From Methanosarcinaceae archaeon (GTDB taxonomy: Archaea; Halobacteriota; Methanosarcinia; Methanosarcinales; Methanosarcinaceae), in contig JAGAEB010000085.1 of assembly GCA_017613335.1 (NCBI GenBank), positions 1 to 6,192 of the forward strand: a stretch of 6,192 nucleotides of DNA, given 5' to 3'. Of the stretch, positions 4,877 to 6,192 are shown piece by piece; position 1 is the stretch's first letter, and each line of letters opens with the position of its first letter. A model generated the notes under the pieces. It did not search any database, was not told the DNA's origin, and was given only the letters and a program-made list of their open reading frames with translations. The translations under genes and the position numbers were made by a program.

Positions 4877-5257
4877 TCACTGGAAGATCCGGATACCGGA
4901 GCCTTTCGGGTTTTCTTCGAGAATCTCTTCGACTGTCAGGCATTTTCCGCCTGCTGCGATGATCTTTTCGACCGCGCCGGCAGAGAAGGCGAGAGCAGCA
5001 ACAGTGACCGCGCAGGTCAGTTCGCCGGCACCGAGGACTTTTCCCGGAACCAGAAGGACTTCCTGGTCTTTGGCATACCTGCTGATCTTGCTCATGTTGA
5101 CATTGGCATAGTTTCTGGACGGGTTTGCAAGTTTTTCGGACACTGCAAGCCAGATCGGTGCTTCGTTGTCAAGACCTGCGCTCTTTAAGTCGAGGATCAG
5201 GTTGACGATTCTCGGATTGGTTTTCCGGGAAATTTTGACATTTGCTTTTCTACCCAT
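4877..5257 (-). CDS. rpl18e: Large-subunit ribosomal protein eL18 (L18e)
   Basis: A 126-residue archaeal eL18, found only in archaea and eukaryotes, related in fold to uL15. Typical segments are KTNPRIVNLILDLKS, NVNMSKISRYAKDQE, LLVPGKVLGAGELTCAVTVAA and the end EENPKGSGIRIFQ. Many archaeal versions start directly at the KKTNP segment; here an extension MGRKANVKISR precedes it. ATG 5257 follows GGAGG with a 6-nt spacer; an in-frame TTG at 5272 has no such site. It is the first gene of this operon. In most euryarchaea rps13-rps4-rps11-rpoD stand upstream, but here the upstream DNA is a long non-coding leader and then an unrelated membrane-protein gene. Confidence 0.96.
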   Translation of the reverse strand: MGRKANVKISRKTNPRIVNLILDLKSAGLDNEAPIWLAVSEKLANPSRNYANVNMSKISRYAKDQEVLLVPGKVLGAGELTCAVTVAALAFSAGAVEKIIAAGGKCLTVEEILEENPKGSGIRIFQ

Positions 5258-5317
5258 TATTTTCCTCCGCAAGATTTCTTTTGGAAAATCCTACTCACGC
5301 ACGGGGAATCTCCGGAA

Positions 5318-5339
5318 CCGGGCGGCCCGGATGACCGGG
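5318..5339 (-). promoter_or_regulatory. Mutually exclusive GC hairpins in the rpl18e leader
   Basis: CCGGG (5318-5322) can pair with CCCGG (5326-5330) over a 3-nt loop, and the same CCCGG can instead pair with CCGGG (5335-5339) over an ATGA loop. The surrounding stretch to about 5354 is dense in CCGGAA and CCGG motifs that offer further pairings. It lies about 60-80 nt upstream of the rpl18e ATG, inside the expected 5' leader. Competing stems could make a switch for operon control, for example autoregulation by a ribosomal protein; this is inference. Confidence 0.35.
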
Positions 5340-5374
5340 AACCGGAAAGGCCGGAAAAACCGATTGCGTTCGAA

Positions 5375-5385
5375 AATAAATAAAA
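5375..5385 (-). promoter_or_regulatory. Second T/A-rich element: proximal TATA box or short-RNA terminator
   Basis: The minus strand reads TTTTATTTATTTT around this position. It could be a proximal TATA box for rpl18e, giving a leader of roughly 90 nt, or the U-rich terminator of a short transcript from the stronger promoter 70 nt upstream. Sequence alone does not decide between these. Confidence 0.3.
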
Positions 5386-5444
5386 CTGAAAATGATCAGA
5401 GTTACTAGATTCGGAATAGGTAACCTGCTTGGAAGCTTCTCATG

Positions 5445-5460
5445 ATATAAATAGGTTTCT
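5445..5460 (-). promoter_or_regulatory. Strong archaeal BRE/TATA promoter upstream of rpl18e
   Basis: The minus strand reads AGAAACC (BRE-like, 5460-5454) followed directly by TATTTATAT (5453-5445), a near-ideal archaeal promoter core. Transcription should start roughly 25 nt downstream, near 5424. That leaves a leader of about 165 nt before the rpl18e ATG. The predicted start lies inside GTTAC(5401-5405)...GTAAC(5420-5424), a small inverted repeat at the head of the transcript. This is the best promoter in the window and suits a highly expressed ribosomal operon. Confidence 0.7.
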
Positions 5461-5461
5461 T

Positions 5462-5604
5462 GGTGAAACGTCTGCCGGCCGGACGAGCCCGGAAAGGCAT
5501 GAAAACCGACGTTCCGGACGGAAAAAAAGACAGAGCGCGGGCGGTACAGGAAACGAGGACAGATCCGACGAAAGGAGACGGCAGCCGATAAAAGACAACT
5601 GACA
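5462..5604. other. Non-coding spacer upstream of the rpl18e promoter
   Basis: I see no gene in this stretch. A minus-strand frame spans it but is rich in Arg, Ser and Phe, lacks a ribosome-binding site and runs through the promoter, so it is not credible. There is a run of seven A at 5522-5528 (T7 on the minus strand), which may help end transcription from the membrane-protein gene. CCGG-containing palindromes occur near 5475-5482. Confidence 0.5.
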
Positions 5605-5633
5605 GGCCTGAATGATCGAAGATTATTCAGGCC
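5605..5633 (-). terminator. Long hairpin behind the membrane-protein gene
   Basis: GGCCTGAAT (5605-5613) pairs perfectly with ATTCAGGCC (5625-5633), and with one G-U pair the stem extends to 12 bp around a CGAAG loop. On the minus strand it is followed by a loosely T-rich stretch (TGTCAGTTGTCTTTT). It lies about 45 nt after the stop codon of the membrane protein and probably marks the transcript's 3' end together with the neighbouring hairpin at 5644-5663. Confidence 0.55.
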
Positions 5634-5643
5634 GGCAGGCCGC

Positions 5644-5663
5644 ATCCGTCATTTCTGACGGAT
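5644..5663 (-). terminator. First 3' hairpin after the membrane-protein gene
   Basis: ATCCGTCA (5644-5651) and TGACGGAT (5656-5663) form a perfect 8-bp stem with a 4-nt loop, starting 14 nt after the stop codon of the minus-strand membrane protein. No U-run follows at once; a second, longer hairpin comes 10 nt later. Tandem hairpins of this kind commonly define or protect mRNA 3' ends. Confidence 0.5.
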
Positions 5664-5677
5664 CATATCGTAGGCGG

Positions 5678-6181
5678 TTACCTTTTCAGTTCATTATAAC
5701 CGCCGAGTTCAGGGTAGTCCGGCGGGCCGCGGGGGACGATCCTGCCGTTTTCGTCAACATATATTTTTTCGGCATCGTCATCGCCGGATGTTTCCGCCGG
5801 CTGACCGGACGCGTCAGATGATCCGGGAATCGCGGACGCGTCGGATGATCCGGACACAGCGGACGCGTCGGATGATCCGGACACAGCGGACGCGTCAGAT
5901 GATCCGGAAACGGCGGACACGCCTGCCGGTTCAGCGCCGGTGAGGCCGTCATCACTGATGCAGGATCCGGCAGATCCGGAGATGCCGCCTGCAGGATATC
6001 CGCCTTCGGGCGCGCCGATCATGTTGCTTCTGTCCATGTACAGGCGGACAGACCAGATGTCGGTCAGCGGACCGATGACAAACAGCAGGAGGATGATGAA
6101 TATCCAGATGAACAGAGACAGAACCGGGATAAAGATGAAAATCAGATAGAAGAGGGAGAGGAGGGCATAAATGCAGGCCAT
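5678..6181 (-). CDS. Small membrane protein with repeat-rich hydrophilic tail, function unknown
   Basis: I do not recognise a family. The 167-residue product has a very hydrophobic stretch at about residues 5-39, long enough for a two-helix hairpin (Pro20 and Pro38 near turns). A short basic/amphipathic segment (SVRLYMDRSN) follows, then a Gly/Ser/Asp-rich linker. Residues 89-124 are four copies of a nonapeptide of the form SAVSGSSDA. The tail is acidic (SGDDDAEK) and ends YVDENGRIVPRGPPDYPELG near the C-terminus; its conserved-looking, non-repetitive sequence argues for a real gene. The frame remains open upstream of ATG 6181 to the window edge, so the true start could lie further out and the ribosome-binding site cannot be judged. 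It is separated from rpl18e by 420 nt and two hairpins, so it is probably an independent unit. As a membrane anchor with a flexible linker it could tether something at the cell surface or in the cytoplasm, but this is speculation. Confidence 0.75.
   Translation of the reverse strand: MACIYALLSLFYLIFIFIPVLSLFIWIFIILLLFVIGPLTDIWSVRLYMDRSNMIGAPEGGYPAGGISGSAGSCISDDGLTGAEPAGVSAVSGSSDASAVSGSSDASAVSGSSDASAIPGSSDASGQPAETSGDDDAEKIYVDENGRIVPRGPPDYPELGGYNELKR
5808..5915. repeat. Four 27-bp in-frame tandem repeats
   Basis: Units start at 5808, 5835, 5862 and 5889, each exactly 27 bp and beginning GACGCGTC(A/G)GATGATCCGG. The two middle units are identical base for base; the outer ones differ at a few positions. 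They encode the nonapeptide repeat in the membrane protein's linker. Because 27 is a multiple of three, gain or loss of a unit changes linker length without breaking the frame. Identity at the DNA level suggests recent slippage or unequal exchange. Confidence 0.9.
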
Positions 6182-6192
6182 GATCAGCCCAA

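Noticed and set aside
4877..5272. Upstream TTG start for rpl18e, with similar upstream GTG or TTG starts for rpl13, rpoK and the symporter
   Set aside because: In each case the alternative start lies within or before the ribosome-binding site, while the chosen ATG has a GGAGG- or GGTG-type site at 5-6 nt.
5395..5430. Possible tRNA, suggested by a TTCCGAATC stretch resembling a T-loop
   Set aside because: There is no room for a cloverleaf: no acceptor stem or anticodon arm can be drawn around it.
5295..5645. 116-codon minus-strand frame upstream of rpl18e
   Set aside because: It spans the hairpin at 5605-5633, the strong promoter and the leader, with Arg/Phe/Pro-rich composition and no ribosome-binding site.

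Overview
The window looks like the chromosome of a methanogenic archaeon, most likely of the order Methanomicrobiales (Methanocorpusculum-like is my best guess, by inference only). The ribosomal proteins (eL18, uL13, uS9, uS2) and RNA polymerase subunits (Rpo10, Rpo6) are of archaeal type and in archaeal order. Starts are preceded by GGAGG or GGTGA Shine-Dalgarno sequences. TTTAAATA- and TATTTATAT-type TATA boxes stand at the expected places. A solute:sodium symporter is paired with a tiny membrane protein, an arrangement typical of methanogens. Every complete gene lies on the minus strand; the only plus-strand coding remnant is a transposase tail at the left edge.

Read along the minus strand from right to left: (1) an unrecognised membrane protein (about 6181-5678) with a hydrophobic N-terminus and a low-complexity tail made of four 27-bp tandem repeats, followed by two hairpins; (2) a 420-nt non-coding stretch with a strong BRE/TATA element near 5445-5460, a second TATA-like element, and competing GC-rich hairpins in the leader of rpl18e; (3) the translation and transcription operon rpl18e - rpl13 - rps9 - rpoN, tightly packed with gaps of 10-13 nt, then rpoK and rps2 after gaps of 93 and 264 nt. 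Both larger gaps hold hairpins, a U-tract or repeats. The operon ends in a perfect hairpin followed by a run of ten T; (4) a 325-nt spacer holding a phased A-tract array just upstream of a TATA box; (5) a two-gene unit: a 36-residue 'symporter small accessory protein' and a 540-residue SSS-family symporter, separated by a 141-nt spacer with four 14-bp tandem repeats; (6) a hairpin and a 70-nt polypurine/polypyrimidine tract behind the symporter; (7) the right end of an IS3-like insertion sequence with a probably frameshifted transposase C-terminus.

The operon supplies ribosome and RNA polymerase parts. Compared with the order usual in euryarchaea (rps13-rps4-rps11-rpoD-rpl18e-rpl13-rps9-rpoN-rpoK-eno-rps2), it lacks the upstream rpoD block and has no enolase between rpoK and rps2; a GATC-rich repeat array occupies the enolase position. 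I found no CRISPR array, tRNA, rRNA or recognisable defence system. The points most worth following up are regulatory: the phased A-tracts, the tandem repeats between the accessory gene and the symporter, the competing hairpins before rpoK and rpl18e, and the GATC repeat array.
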